DNA of 42,475 nt from Prevotella sp. (GCA_017460765.1 JAFUAK010000058.1:1-42475); one strand, 5' to 3'; numbered from the stretch's first letter, positions 8,279 to 16,172 are shown. Numbers and translations: made by a program. Notes: generated from the letters alone by a model not told the origin.

Positions 8279-9568
8279 GTGAATTTCGAGGAATTGATAG
8301 AGACACGGGATGCCCGTAAGACCACAAAGGTACGCATGCCTTATGGTTATTTCTATAAGCGACTGATCGATGGTAAATATTCCAACTTCGTTGAGTTCCA
8401 CGATGAGGTGGCTGATCACATCTCTTTCTCCAAAAGTGTAAAGGCAGAATATGATGCTCTGACGAGTTTCAACCAGAAAACTCAACTCCATTACACTCCT
8501 AATGAAGGAGATGACGGTATTTATGCAATCGCAGTTGAGGTGGGAAACTATATCACGATGGAGCAACTCCTGAATGATGATCCTTCTGTCGTGGCCAGGG
8601 GGGAGTTTATCAAGGAAACGCTTGGAGAACTGATGGATTTCACCAGCCGTCTCAATGAAAGGAATATCTTCCATGTGTGTTTTGCCCCCTCTAACGTTCT
8701 GCTTCGTAAGAATGACCAGTCTGTTCGCCTGCTCTGTCACGGTTCTTTCTATCAGAAGATAGATCAGGACGTACTGTATGAGGGCGTGGAGGATTTCGTA
8801 GCACCGGAGGTTTTCAGCGGTGGTAGGATCGACAGTCGGACTGATGTCTATTCTCTGGGTAAATTCATGGCCTATATTTATGAGTCTTCAGGACTGCCTT
8901 TGGAACTGAAAAAAGTGGTGGAGAAGGCAACTGCAGAAGACCCTCTCAAACGCTACGATACTGTGGAGACGATGAAGAAGTCGATGGAAAATCTCACTAA
9001 TGCCCGTCGTACGGGTACATTGGCGGTTGCTGCCATTGCCATTGCTGCCGCCATTGTCGGCCTGTTCTTCTATTTATTACCCAGTCCGGAGGTTGTGGAA
9101 TACGTGAAGCCGGTGGAGGAACCCATTCCCGATGAAATGATGGAGGAGGACATTGATGCTTTGATGGGTATTGGCGGTGACGCAGATTCTGCCACTATCG
9201 CAGCCATCGTGGAAATGCAGAAACTCAAGCGCGACTCTTTAGGTACGAGCCCTGAGAAAATGCGTGAGTATAATGCCAAGGCGGAGGCCATCTTCAGGAA
9301 ACAGTTTACCAAGGCCGCCGATGGCATCATCTCCGGTGTGTATAACAATGACCAGATGAACGCATCTGAACAGAGTTTCCTGGCCAAGAGTAAGGAGATG
9401 ACCGAGAGACTGGGTAAGTTGCAGGATGAACTTACCAAGACAACGGCGCTCGATCCAGATCGTGCCTCTGGCATCGCCTCACAGATCATCGAACAGTTGA
9501 CTGAGAAGAAAAAGGCCTCTATGGAAAAGGACTATTATGGTATTAAGAAAGAAAAAGACAACGAATAA
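8279..9568 (+). CDS. Single-pass membrane pseudokinase (Ser/Thr kinase fold, catalytic motifs lost)
   Basis: The protein has a kinase-like cytoplasmic domain, one membrane helix (TLAVAAIAIAAAIVGLFFYL) and a ~160-residue, charged, helix-rich periplasmic part. Kinase features are clear: PSNVLL after the catalytic loop, APE in VAPEVF, SRTDVYSLGKF for helix F, and the C-lobe ATAEDPLKRY. Catalytic residues are not: the loop reads HVCFAPSN where HRDLKPSN is expected, and the metal-binding DFG is CHG. It should therefore not phosphorylate by the usual mechanism and may bind or scaffold a partner. I chose the GTG at 8279 (429 aa) because the -7 box at 8251-8258 overlaps the upstream ATGs (8207, 8246). 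The start is uncertain. DUF4494 and yggS follow, probably as an operon. Confidence 0.8.
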   Translation: MNFEELIETRDARKTTKVRMPYGYFYKRLIDGKYSNFVEFHDEVADHISFSKSVKAEYDALTSFNQKTQLHYTPNEGDDGIYAIAVEVGNYITMEQLLNDDPSVVARGEFIKETLGELMDFTSRLNERNIFHVCFAPSNVLLRKNDQSVRLLCHGSFYQKIDQDVLYEGVEDFVAPEVFSGGRIDSRTDVYSLGKFMAYIYESSGLPLELKKVVEKATAEDPLKRYDTVETMKKSMENLTNARRTGTLAVAAIAIAAAIVGLFFYLLPSPEVVEYVKPVEEPIPDEMMEEDIDALMGIGGDADSATIAAIVEMQKLKRDSLGTSPEKMREYNAKAEAIFRKQFTKAADGIISGVYNNDQMNASEQSFLAKSKEMTERLGKLQDELTKTTALDPDRASGIASQIIEQLTEKKKASMEKDYYGIKKEKDNE

Positions 9569-9582
9569 TTTAGAATAAGAAT

Positions 9583-10065
9583 ATGAGAAGCAGAACAGCA
9601 ATTTGGTTTGAATGCAAGATCCGCTATGAGAAAGTCATGGAGGATGGCTTGCAGAAGAAAGTAAACGAAAGTTATGTGGTCGATGCCCTGAGTTTCAGTG
9701 AAGCCGAGGAACGCATCATCGAGGAAATGTCGAGTTATATCAGCGGCGAGTTCGACGTTGCAGATATCAAAAAGGCTGCCTATAAGGAGATTTTCTTCTC
9801 CGATGACGAAATGGCCGACAAATGGTATAAGGCCAAGTTGCAGTTTATCACCATCGACGAAAAGACAGAGAAAGAGAAGCGTAGCAGCGTGAACTACCTC
9901 GTTCAGGCAGGTTCCTTCAATGGGGCCGTGAAGAACATTGACGAGGTGATGGGCGGCACGATGATCGATTATGTGATTGCCTCAGTTTCCGAAACCCCGC
10001 TGATGGATGTCTTTGAATATGCAAAGACGAAAAAGGAAGACAAACCAGAGTATGAGCAGCAATGA
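9583..10065 (+). CDS. DUF4494 family protein
   Basis: A 160-aa soluble protein with no signal peptide or membrane segment. It matches the Bacteroidota DUF4494 pattern: an N-terminal IWFECKIRYEK strand, VNESYVVDALSFSEAEERI, and a central FFSDDEMADKWYKAKLQFI. Function is unknown. The repeated beta/alpha character suggests a small alpha+beta domain. It lies 14 nt after the pseudokinase gene and overlaps yggS by 4 nt (ATGA), so all three are probably translated from one mRNA. Confidence 0.8.
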   Translation: MRSRTAIWFECKIRYEKVMEDGLQKKVNESYVVDALSFSEAEERIIEEMSSYISGEFDVADIKKAAYKEIFFSDDEMADKWYKAKLQFITIDEKTEKEKRSSVNYLVQAGSFNGAVKNIDEVMGGTMIDYVIASVSETPLMDVFEYAKTKKEDKPEYEQQ

Positions 10066-10739
10066 TGGACTACGACGTTAAAGGTCATCTACATCAGGTA
10101 TTAGATAGTTTGCCACAGGGTGTACGCCTTGTGGCAATTTCCAAGTATCATCCCAATGAGTATATTGAGGCGGCCTATGAAGAAGGACAGCGTGTCTTTG
10201 GCGAGAGTCATGAACAGGAACTCCGCCAAAAGCACGAGTCGCTGCCCAAAGATATTGAGTGGCATTTCATTGGCCATTTGCAGACGAACAAGGTGAAGTA
10301 TATTGCTCCGTATGTCTCAATGGTCGAGGCTGTTGACTCGTTGAGGCTCCTGAAAGAGATTAACCGTCAGGCAGAGCGATGCGGAAGGGTGATTAAGGTG
10401 CTGCTCGAACTCCATATCGCTGAGGAATCCACGAAGTACGGCTTGACGCTCGATGCCTGTCGTGAACTCCTTGAGGGAGGCGACTGGCGAGAGATGCAAC
10501 ATATCCAGATCTGCGGGCTGATGATGATGGCCTCGTTTGTGGACGATCAGGAACAGATACGACGGGAAATGCAGACGGCACGTGATTTCTTTGACGAGGT
10601 AAAACAGAAATATTTTGTCAGTGACGAGGCTTTTTGCGAGCGCTCTTGGGGCATGAGCGATGACTATCCCATCGCCTTAGAGACAGGGTCCACAATGGTA
10701 CGAATCGGTACCACTATTTTCGGCCCGCGTGTCTACTGA
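10062..10739 (+). CDS. yggS: YggS/PLPBP family pyridoxal phosphate homeostasis protein
   Basis: A 225-aa COG0325 protein, which binds PLP and buffers vitamin B6 and amino-acid homeostasis without a known reaction. The PLP lysine is Lys28 in LVAISKYHP. Other landmarks are VFGESHEQELRQK, WHFIGHLQTNKVKYI, GLMMMAS and the C-terminal SWGMSDDYPIALETGSTMVRIGTTIFGPR, which ends with the phosphate-binding region. Translation starts at ATG 10062 inside the DUF4494 stop; an ATG 3 nt later is an alternative. Its last codons run into a heptamer repeat and overlap the convergent EFR1 gene by 7 bp. Confidence 0.93.
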   Translation: MMDYDVKGHLHQVLDSLPQGVRLVAISKYHPNEYIEAAYEEGQRVFGESHEQELRQKHESLPKDIEWHFIGHLQTNKVKYIAPYVSMVEAVDSLRLLKEINRQAERCGRVIKVLLELHIAEESTKYGLTLDACRELLEGGDWREMQHIQICGLMMMASFVDDQEQIRREMQTARDFFDEVKQKYFVSDEAFCERSWGMSDDYPIALETGSTMVRIGTTIFGPRVY

Positions 10740-11563
10740 CTCCTGTCTACTGACTCCTGCCTCCTGACTCCTGTCTCCTGTCTCCTGACTCCTGTCTCCT
10801 GTCTCCCAAAATAATACTGATCCCGCTTTTTGGTTATGCTGCCATAGTTGATGGCGTGGACGGGACAGTAGTGATAACAGGCCAGACAACAGGTACACTT
10901 TCCGTTATGCAGCCATACGGGAGGTGTACCTTTTATATTGTCCACAGGACATACCTTGGCGCACTTTCCACATAGGATGCAAACATCCTCATCCACTGTG
11001 AACTTCCTGTCAGAAATCATCTGCTTGTTGAAGTATCCGCCTATTACATAGGAGTAGAGTCGGGGAGTGGCGCCTTGCTCCAATTCCTCGACACCTCGCT
11101 TGCGGTCTTTGACGATGCTGATGATGTGGCGCAGTTGTCGCTGGGCATTCTCGATCTTTTCCTTCTCGCGCTCCTCTGTATCAGTGTACATAAACGGCAG
11201 GCAAACGTACGACTCCGGCATGATGACGGAGAATAGCGTTTCTGCCTGTATTCCTATGGTACTCAACTCCTTATTTAGAATCTTCATCGTCTCACCCATG
11301 CTGTCGCCGCAAGTAGTCAGTGCCCAGCAGAAAGCGTTATTGCTTTCTATTCTCGTTCTCCTCACAAACTCCCTTACGATTCTTGGTGGTTGCCAGCCGT
11401 GCGTGGGAAAGCAGAAGCCAATTCGCTCTCCTTCCTTCAGTGTGAATTCATATCGGCCTTCCCTGATGAGGTCGGGGATATAAAGCAGTTCTTCGCCAAT
11501 CGCCTGTGCAATCTGCTCTGCCACCCAGCGGGTATTGCCTGTGCCTGAGAAATAGAAAATCAT
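10733..11563 (-). CDS. EFR1 family flavodoxin-ferredoxin fusion
   Basis: A 276-aa electron-transfer protein. The N-terminal flavodoxin-like domain carries the FMN phosphate loop FSGTGNTRWVA (residues 5-15). The C-terminal part has two [4Fe-4S] motifs, CILCGKCAKVCP and CTCCLACYHYCP. This is the EFR1 architecture of anaerobes; the physiological partner is unknown. The last ~23 residues (RQETGVR repeated, then RQESVDRSQ) are encoded by a 7-bp tandem repeat that overlaps the end of yggS, so the ancestral protein probably ended near DQYYFG. It is the third gene of a ruvC-ABC-EFR1 operon, with a 17-nt gap. Confidence 0.88.
   Translation of the reverse strand: MIFYFSGTGNTRWVAEQIAQAIGEELLYIPDLIREGRYEFTLKEGERIGFCFPTHGWQPPRIVREFVRRTRIESNNAFCWALTTCGDSMGETMKILNKELSTIGIQAETLFSVIMPESYVCLPFMYTDTEEREKEKIENAQRQLRHIISIVKDRKRGVEELEQGATPRLYSYVIGGYFNKQMISDRKFTVDEDVCILCGKCAKVCPVDNIKGTPPVWLHNGKCTCCLACYHYCPVHAINYGSITKKRDQYYFGRQETGVRRQETGVRRQESVDRSQ
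10734..10807. repeat. Heptanucleotide tandem repeat, consensus TCCTGWC, ten copies
   Basis: Ten consecutive 7-bp units run from 10734 to 10803 (TACTGAC, TCCTGTC, TACTGAC, TCCTGCC, TCCTGAC, TCCTGTC and so on), followed by a partial unit. It forms the 3' junction of two convergent genes and encodes the repetitive tail of the EFR1 protein. Copy number may vary between strains. Confidence 0.9.
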
Positions 11564-11580
11564 ACCAATATTAATAATAA

Positions 11581-13062
11581 TTAAGATGTGTGGCGCTCCA
11601 GATAGATGGAATTGGTAATGACGGAGGGAAGTTCATCCTGATAGTGAGTAACGAAGATGAGTGTCTTATCCTTACGCTGGCAGAATGCTTCAATGATCTC
11701 ATTCACCAGTCGGCGGTTCACGTCGTCGAGTCCGTGCAGCGGCTCGTCGAGTATGAGCAGGTCTGGGTCCTTCACAAAGGCCCGTGCCAGCAGCACCAAT
11801 CGCTGTTCGCCGCTCGACATCTTTAAGAAGGTCCTATCTGCCAGATGGCCGATGCCGAAGATGTCCATCCACCAGCGGCAGACGGCATATTCCTCTTCGT
11901 TGGGCTTGATGTAGAGCCCCACGGAATCTTTCAGCCCACTGGCCACGATTCTGATCGCCGGTATGTCCTGTCTGTAACTGCGATGCATCTCTGGGGATAC
12001 GTAGCCGATATGGCGCTTGATGTCCCAGATACTCTCGCCGGAACCCCGCTTATGGCCAAATAGTGAGATGTCGCAGGCGTAACTCTGGGGATTGTCTGCA
12101 CAGACGAGTGAAAGCAAGGTCGATTTTCCGCTGCCGTTCTGTCCTGAGAGTGACCATCGCTCACCATGCATTACCGTCCAGTCCAGATCCTTCAGGATTG
12201 TCCGCTCTCCATAGCGTATTGACACCTTGTTGAAGCGGATAATCTCATTCGCCGTATCCTCTCCATCAGGCAACCCCAGTATTGCCAGTCTCTTCTCTTC
12301 ACTCAAAGCACATGGGGACTGACCCTTCTGTGAGTAGCGAAGCGGATTACTGAGGGTCTGTCCCCCGTGTGCGACTTTCGGCAATACCCTCATATCGCGT
12401 ACTTCAACAATGTGAGTAATGAACTCAGGAATCTCGTCCGTCTTTGCCAGCACTAGGACAATCTGAAGTTGATGCTCGCGAGATAATGTGGCCAGTAGTT
12501 CCTTTAACTGGTCTCGCGTCTGTGCATCGAGTCCGATAAAGGGATTCTCCATGATCAGCACCTTCGGCTGGGTAAACAGCGACGAGGCCAGTTTGTATTT
12601 TCGCAGTTCACCGCTGGAAAGCAGGATGATATACTTGTCGAGCAGCGGCTCCAGGTGGAAGATGTCATAAATGTGCTTTCTGAGAGCCTGGCGCTCAGGT
12701 GTATCTTCGCCAGCCAACTGATAGGCCTCTTCAAGTTTGCTGCCCACGGTGGGCGTCTCCTCGTCGATTTCCATCTGGTTCCAGCGCTGCTGCAGGAAGT
12801 AGGTACGGTCGTTGTCGCCTCCGTAAGTGTCGCGGAAGGTGATGTGGCGGATATTGTTGTATGGCTCGTCGAAATTGTATTTCACCATCCCAGGGAACGA
12901 CGGGTGCCGTCCTGTGATCATATCCACGAACATCGACTTGCCAGCGCCGTTTCTGCCGATGATGGCGATATGCTCGCCTTCTTCCAGACTGAAGTTCACT
13001 GGCTCTGCCATCGCCCAGTCGGGCTTCTTCGTGATAGCGTTCTTCAGTTCAATCGTCGTCAT
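11581..13062 (-). CDS. Double-NBD ABC ATPase, ModF-like
   Basis: A 493-aa protein with two fused ABC ATPase domains and no membrane segment, like E. coli ModF. NBD1: Walker A GRNGAGKS (36-43), signature [12 protein letters not shown], then [14 protein letters not shown]2: Walker [10 protein letters not shown] (307-315), signature [11 protein letters not shown], Walker [13 protein letters not shown] and switch His in [11 protein letters not shown]1 looks degenerate, with E172-N173 in place of the Walker B Asp and catalytic Glu and no His at the switch (VLAKTDE), whereas NBD2 is canonical. It overlaps ruvC by 14 bp. The transported or regulated substrate is unknown; molybdate genes are not nearby. 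Confidence 0.85.
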   Translation of the reverse strand: MTTIELKNAITKKPDWAMAEPVNFSLEEGEHIAIIGRNGAGKSMFVDMITGRHPSFPGMVKYNFDEPYNNIRHITFRDTYGGDNDRTYFLQQRWNQMEIDEETPTVGSKLEEAYQLAGEDTPERQALRKHIYDIFHLEPLLDKYIILLSSGELRKYKLASSLFTQPKVLIMENPFIGLDAQTRDQLKELLATLSREHQLQIVLVLAKTDEIPEFITHIVEVRDMRVLPKVAHGGQTLSNPLRYSQKGQSPCALSEEKRLAILGLPDGEDTANEIIRFNKVSIRYGERTILKDLDWTVMHGERWSLSGQNGSGKSTLLSLVCADNPQSYACDISLFGHKRGSGESIWDIKRHIGYVSPEMHRSYRQDIPAIRIVASGLKDSVGLYIKPNEEEYAVCRWWMDIFGIGHLADRTFLKMSSGEQRLVLLARAFVKDPDLLILDEPLHGLDDVNRRLVNEIIEAFCQRKDKTLIFVTHYQDELPSVITNSIYLERHTS

Positions 13063-13627
13063 GCTTGTTCTTGCGTTTTGAAACCTTGTCTTGGTTCTTG
13101 TTGATAAAATCCTTCCAGCCGCGGTATTTCACGTCGCTCTCAGGCCGCCCCAACTGCAGGTAGTGGCAGTAGGCTGCGGCCAGCGCATCCGTGGCGTCCA
13201 TGAACTTGCCCATCTCCTCGTTGGGGATCTTCAGCAGGCGCTGTAGCATGCCGGCCACCTGCTCCTTCGAGGCCGAGCCGTTGCCCGTCAGCGCCATCTT
13301 GATTTTCATCGGCGCATACTCATGGATAGGCACTCCGTGGTGGATGGCAGCGGCGATGGCTGTACCCTGGGCACGCCCCAGTTTCAGCATCGACTGCACG
13401 TTCTTGCCGAAGAAGGGTGCCTCGATGGCCATCTCGTCGGGCAGGTAGCCGTCGATGATGCCTGTCACGCGCTCGAAGATGTGGCCCAGTTTCAGGTAGG
13501 CGTCAGGAAACTTGCGCAGGTCGATCACGCCCATCGTCATCATCTGCGCCTTACCGTCTGCTACCTTCAACAGGCCGTAGCCCATGATATTCGTTCCTGG
13601 GTCGATGCCCAGTATGATTTTCTCCAT
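13049..13627 (-). CDS. ruvC: Holliday junction resolvase RuvC
   Basis: A 192-aa RNase H-fold endonuclease that cuts Holliday junctions at the end of recombination. Acidic active-site residues are visible: Asp9 in LGIDPGT, Glu69 in AIEAPFF and the Asp pair in DATDALAAA (144/147). A lysine-rich C-terminal tail extends past the fold. I chose ATG 13627 rather than the longer frame from 13675 because the conserved IILGIDPGT starts there and a -7 element (TATCTTTG on the minus strand, 13646-13653) lies in the longer version. It overlaps the ABC gene by 14 bp. ruvA and ruvB are not adjacent. Confidence 0.95.
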   Translation of the reverse strand: MEKIILGIDPGTNIMGYGLLKVADGKAQMMTMGVIDLRKFPDAYLKLGHIFERVTGIIDGYLPDEMAIEAPFFGKNVQSMLKLGRAQGTAIAAAIHHGVPIHEYAPMKIKMALTGNGSASKEQVAGMLQRLLKIPNEEMGKFMDATDALAAAYCHYLQLGRPESDVKYRGWKDFINKNQDKVSKRKNKHDDD

Positions 13628-13645
13628 TGTTTTCTTTTTCGCCTG

Positions 13646-13653
13646 CAAAGATA
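13646..13653 (-). promoter_or_regulatory. -7 element of the ruvC operon
   Basis: TATCTTTG on the minus strand, 19 nt upstream of the chosen ruvC ATG. The -33 region is weak. Confidence 0.55.
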
Positions 13654-13744
13654 CGTATTTTCCTTGATAATCCACAGAAAAATCAAGTAGTTTTAGTCAA
13701 ATCGAGACTCTTTTATGTTGCAGTACATTTAATCACAAACAATT

Positions 13745-13773
13745 AGCGGGGCTGCAATTATGCTAGCCCCGCT
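13745..13773 (-). terminator. Hairpin downstream of the large lipoprotein gene
   Basis: A 9-bp GC-rich stem (AGCGGGGCT at 13745-13753, AGCCCCGCT at 13765-13773) with an 11-nt loop. It lies 49 bp past the lipoprotein stop. The minus-strand exit is AATTGTTTG, a modest T-tract. The rest of 13628-13822 holds the ruvC promoter and AT-rich sequence; I see no gene. Confidence 0.6.
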
Positions 13774-13821
13774 TTATATCAAATGGATCAATAGAAAAAG
13801 TATTTATTGTACACTTGATAG

Positions 13822-15555
13822 TTACTCAATTGGTTTTAGGACATACCCGCCATTATCAGAATCCCATACTACGTCATATTTGGGTACATCATCAATGCAT
13901 ATTATAAATTTTGTTCCAGAAACTGCCCAAAGATCTTTGATGAAATCTGTGTTTTCTCCATTTAAGTCTGCACCTCCAAGTTTGCAGTTCTTGAAATTGA
14001 CATATCCTGTAAAATGCGTATTGCCATCAAACCAGTCATCTGGAGTTTCATTGCCAATTCCTGCAAAGAAATAACCCCAAAACTTTGTTCCTTCACTAAA
14101 CTCACAATTCTCGAAAGTGAAGCTGTTACTGTCAAAACTTCCATCATATACTATTGGTAACTGGAATTCAATAATGTCAGAATCAACCTGCCTCACATGA
14201 TATTCACTTAATTCCGTATCATGATTCACATGTACAAATTTGCAGTTCTTTACAATTGGACATTCATAGGAGTGTGTATTACAAAAGAATACATGGTTAT
14301 AATTGAATGTACAACCATCAACCTCCCCATCAACATCCATATTCATTCGAGGCTCGTTCATTAAATAACCTTCTCCTATCTTTTCTTGCACCATGGATTT
14401 GACCTGTTCGTCTGGGGCTATCTCAGGCTGTGAGAATGTTACGTTTCTCACGTTTCTTACACCCGACATGTCGCTATTCCATTCGTAGAATTTAATGCCA
14501 CCGTATTCTGTGTCATCAGTGAAGCCTGGCTCGTATGTGAAACGGTATTTTATAACGCCTGTACCCTTGGTCTCACCTTCTATATTCTCCATAGCGATAT
14601 AATTGGTTTGTAGGACAGCATCGTCACCAACTACAACAGTTTTTAAGGGAATAGCATCATTGGATGCGTTTCCGAACCATACTACAGAATAGTCTGCATC
14701 ACCTTTTGCTATTTTCAAACTTCTGGCATAATAAGGATCTCCATTCTCACTGGCAATTTGCCATTGCTCGACGGGATTACCGTCTGCATCAGCGGTATAT
14801 AGTTTAAGGGGTTCTATGCCACCATCTTCAGTAATACTTACTTGATCACCATTTTGATCAGCCGCAAATACCCATGACTCCAGAATACCACCTTCATTCA
14901 CCTGCACTGTACCGCCTTGTATGTCCATGTTCTCAACATCAACTTCATCATCAATTACCATTGTGTTAAGGGCAGTACGGGATTTGACATCTTTGAAATT
15001 TACCTGAGAACCAGCCGACTTCAGCGTTACAGTAGTTTCTGGCATATTTACATTGAGACTTAGGTCGCTTGATGAAGCGGGAAGAGTTATAACCAGCGTG
15101 TTGACCGCTTTTGTAGATTCGCTGCTAACGTCACTTGCATTTATGTTTAATGTCGTACTTTTATCAAAGGCCTTGTCGAATACCAGATTCAGATTAGCAC
15201 CTACAACCTTGGGGATGCTGAGAGTTATATCGGAAGATGCTTGAATACCGTCACCAGCCAACTCAATAACGTATTCTTTACCAATACCGACACCTTTAGC
15301 CTTTATATCATCCACTAGTGTTGCGAGGAGTGAGGTTGCCTCTGTAGCAGACTTGGCTGTAACAGTGGCTCCTGTGGCGTTTAGTACAACATTCTCGTTT
15401 GTTTTCTCAGGTTGAGAAGTTGGAGTGGGCTTAGCGGGATTGTCAATTTCGCCAAAAAAGGCTTCCGCAAGTTCACCGCACGAAACTGTGCCAAATGACA
15501 ACGAGATGAGCATCGTTGCCGTTAGTAGATTCTTCACTAAATAGTTCTTTTGCAT
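13822..15555 (-). CDS. Large predicted surface lipoprotein, unknown function
   Basis: A 577-aa protein with a type II signal peptide: basic N-terminus, hydrophobic core, and lipobox SFGTVSC with Cys near residue 26. A Pro/Thr-rich linker follows (NPAKPTPTSQPEK). The middle is rich in short Ser/Thr/Val strands (for example TLVITLPASSSDLSLNVNMP), suggesting a beta-helix or repeated beta structure. The C-terminal half has several Cys and aromatic segments (CTFNYNHVFFC, FENCEFSEG, FKNCKLGG), also reminiscent of right-handed beta-helix ladders. No enzyme motif is recognised. It stands alone, with its own -7 element (15594-15601) and a candidate structured RNA upstream on the same strand. Neighbours give no clue to its role. 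Confidence 0.8.
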   Translation of the reverse strand: MQKNYLVKNLLTATMLISLSFGTVSCGELAEAFFGEIDNPAKPTPTSQPEKTNENVVLNATGATVTAKSATEATSLLATLVDDIKAKGVGIGKEYVIELAGDGIQASSDITLSIPKVVGANLNLVFDKAFDKSTTLNINASDVSSESTKAVNTLVITLPASSSDLSLNVNMPETTVTLKSAGSQVNFKDVKSRTALNTMVIDDEVDVENMDIQGGTVQVNEGGILESWVFAADQNGDQVSITEDGGIEPLKLYTADADGNPVEQWQIASENGDPYYARSLKIAKGDADYSVVWFGNASNDAIPLKTVVVGDDAVLQTNYIAMENIEGETKGTGVIKYRFTYEPGFTDDTEYGGIKFYEWNSDMSGVRNVRNVTFSQPEIAPDEQVKSMVQEKIGEGYLMNEPRMNMDVDGEVDGCTFNYNHVFFCNTHSYECPIVKNCKFVHVNHDTELSEYHVRQVDSDIIEFQLPIVYDGSFDSNSFTFENCEFSEGTKFWGYFFAGIGNETPDDWFDGNTHFTGYVNFKNCKLGGADLNGENTDFIKDLWAVSGTKFIICIDDVPKYDVVWDSDNGGYVLKPIE

Positions 15556-15593
15556 AATGATTTAGTTTTAGATAATTTAAAATGATGTAATGT

Positions 15594-15601
15594 CAAAGAT
15601 A
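15594..15601 (-). promoter_or_regulatory. -7 element of the lipoprotein gene
   Basis: TATCTTTG on the minus strand, about 40 nt upstream of the lipoprotein ATG. There is no clear TTTG at -33. It could instead be fed by read-through from the RNA promoter at 15877-15907. Confidence 0.5.
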
Positions 15602-15644
15602 AATGCAGAAAGTATAGGCATGAAAAATGGCGTGACCATCCTTA

Positions 15645-15870
15645 TGCACTAAGCCCAGGGGCGCGCGTAGGAATTGGAACCCCTCTCATCGAACTAAGAA
15701 TGCCGCCACGCCAAAGCGTGGTGCATAGCTATTATCTGATGAGAGGATTGACAAGTCCTTTGTCATCCCTTGCTTCTTAAATCGAACCATTCCAATTCTG
15801 TTTCCTACGCGTCTTCGGTTTAGTGCGAATTAATAAGCTAATGCATTATGACTCGGATTTCTCCCCAAGT
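15645..15870 (-). ncRNA. Candidate structured non-coding RNA, family not identified
   Basis: About 225 nt read on the minus strand with nested helices and no convincing reading frame. The closing helices pair 15646-15652 with 15820-15826 (GCACTAA/TTAGTGC), 15664-15673 with 15802-15811 (CGCGTAGGAA/TTCCTACGCG), and 15672-15679 with 15790-15797 (AATTGGAA/TTCCAATT); the last two overlap by 2 nt on one side. Inside are two branches. One is 15682-15690 with 15738-15746 (9 bp), capped by a CCACGC/GCGTGG hairpin with a CAAA loop at 15706-15721. The other is 15745-15768, with a TGACAA/TTGTCA stem. A 5' hairpin lies at about 15850-15871. An exact-consensus promoter (15877-15907) ends just upstream. It does not match RNase P, tmRNA or SRP RNA as I know them; 6S RNA cannot be excluded. 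It could also be a leader of the downstream lipoprotein gene. Confidence 0.55.
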
Positions 15871-15876
15871 CTGGTG

Positions 15877-15907
15877 CAAAGATAAACATTTTTTTTGAAC
15901 TAACAAA
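15877..15907 (-). promoter_or_regulatory. Strong consensus promoter of the candidate RNA
   Basis: On the minus strand, TTTG (15904-15907), 19 nt, TATCTTTG (15877-15884). This is a full match to the Bacteroidota primary-sigma promoter. The predicted start, near 15870, coincides with the first hairpin of the RNA. Confidence 0.75.
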
Positions 15908-16016
15908 TAAGTAAGTATAGAAATTTTGCCTAATTTTAAATAATGGTTCTTCTGCAACTTATTAGAAAGTCATATATTTCTTATTTACTAGCAATTAAAT
16001 TATTATTATCAGTTCT

Positions 16017-16115
16017 GGAATTTATGTTTCAGGGCCTGAAACATCTGTCCCACGTCCTGAAACATCTGTCCCACGTCCTGAAACATCTGTCCCACGCCCT
16101 GAAACATAAATTTCC
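16017..16115. repeat. 21-bp tandem repeat enclosed by an inverted repeat
   Basis: Three 21-bp units (consensus CCTGAAACATCTGTCCCACG plus T or C; 16035-16055, 16056-16076, 16077-16097) and a 10-bp partial fourth are framed by inverted arms. The arms are at 16017-16034 and 16097-16115 (core TTTATGTTTCAGGG and its complement). Because CCTGAAACAT recurs in every unit, the left arm can pair with any of them. The rest of 15910-16170 is AT-rich, and I see no supported gene in it. Confidence 0.85.
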
Positions 16116-16172
16116 TTTCGTATACTTAACTTTTTTCATTGGTATCATCTATATTGAAGAATAGACTTAGAC

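Noticed and set aside
13049..13675. The longer ruvC starting at 13675.
   Set aside because: The added 16 residues are not RuvC-like and a -7 box lies within them.
15735..15790. A hammerhead-ribozyme-like CTGATGAG on the plus strand within the candidate RNA.
   Set aside because: A good stem follows, but the required GAAA after stem II and a cleavable stem III are absent. The good promoter reads the other strand.
15640..15850. The same region as a MITE with terminal inverted repeats.
   Set aside because: Arms differ by several insertions and replaced segments, there is no evident target duplication, and the internal branches fit RNA better. I cannot exclude it fully.
15943..16164. A 73-aa reading frame with LKHLSHV repeats.
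   Set aside because: The frame is kept open by the 21-bp repeat unit alone. There is no promoter or initiation context, and composition is extreme; I treat it as a repeat, not a gene.
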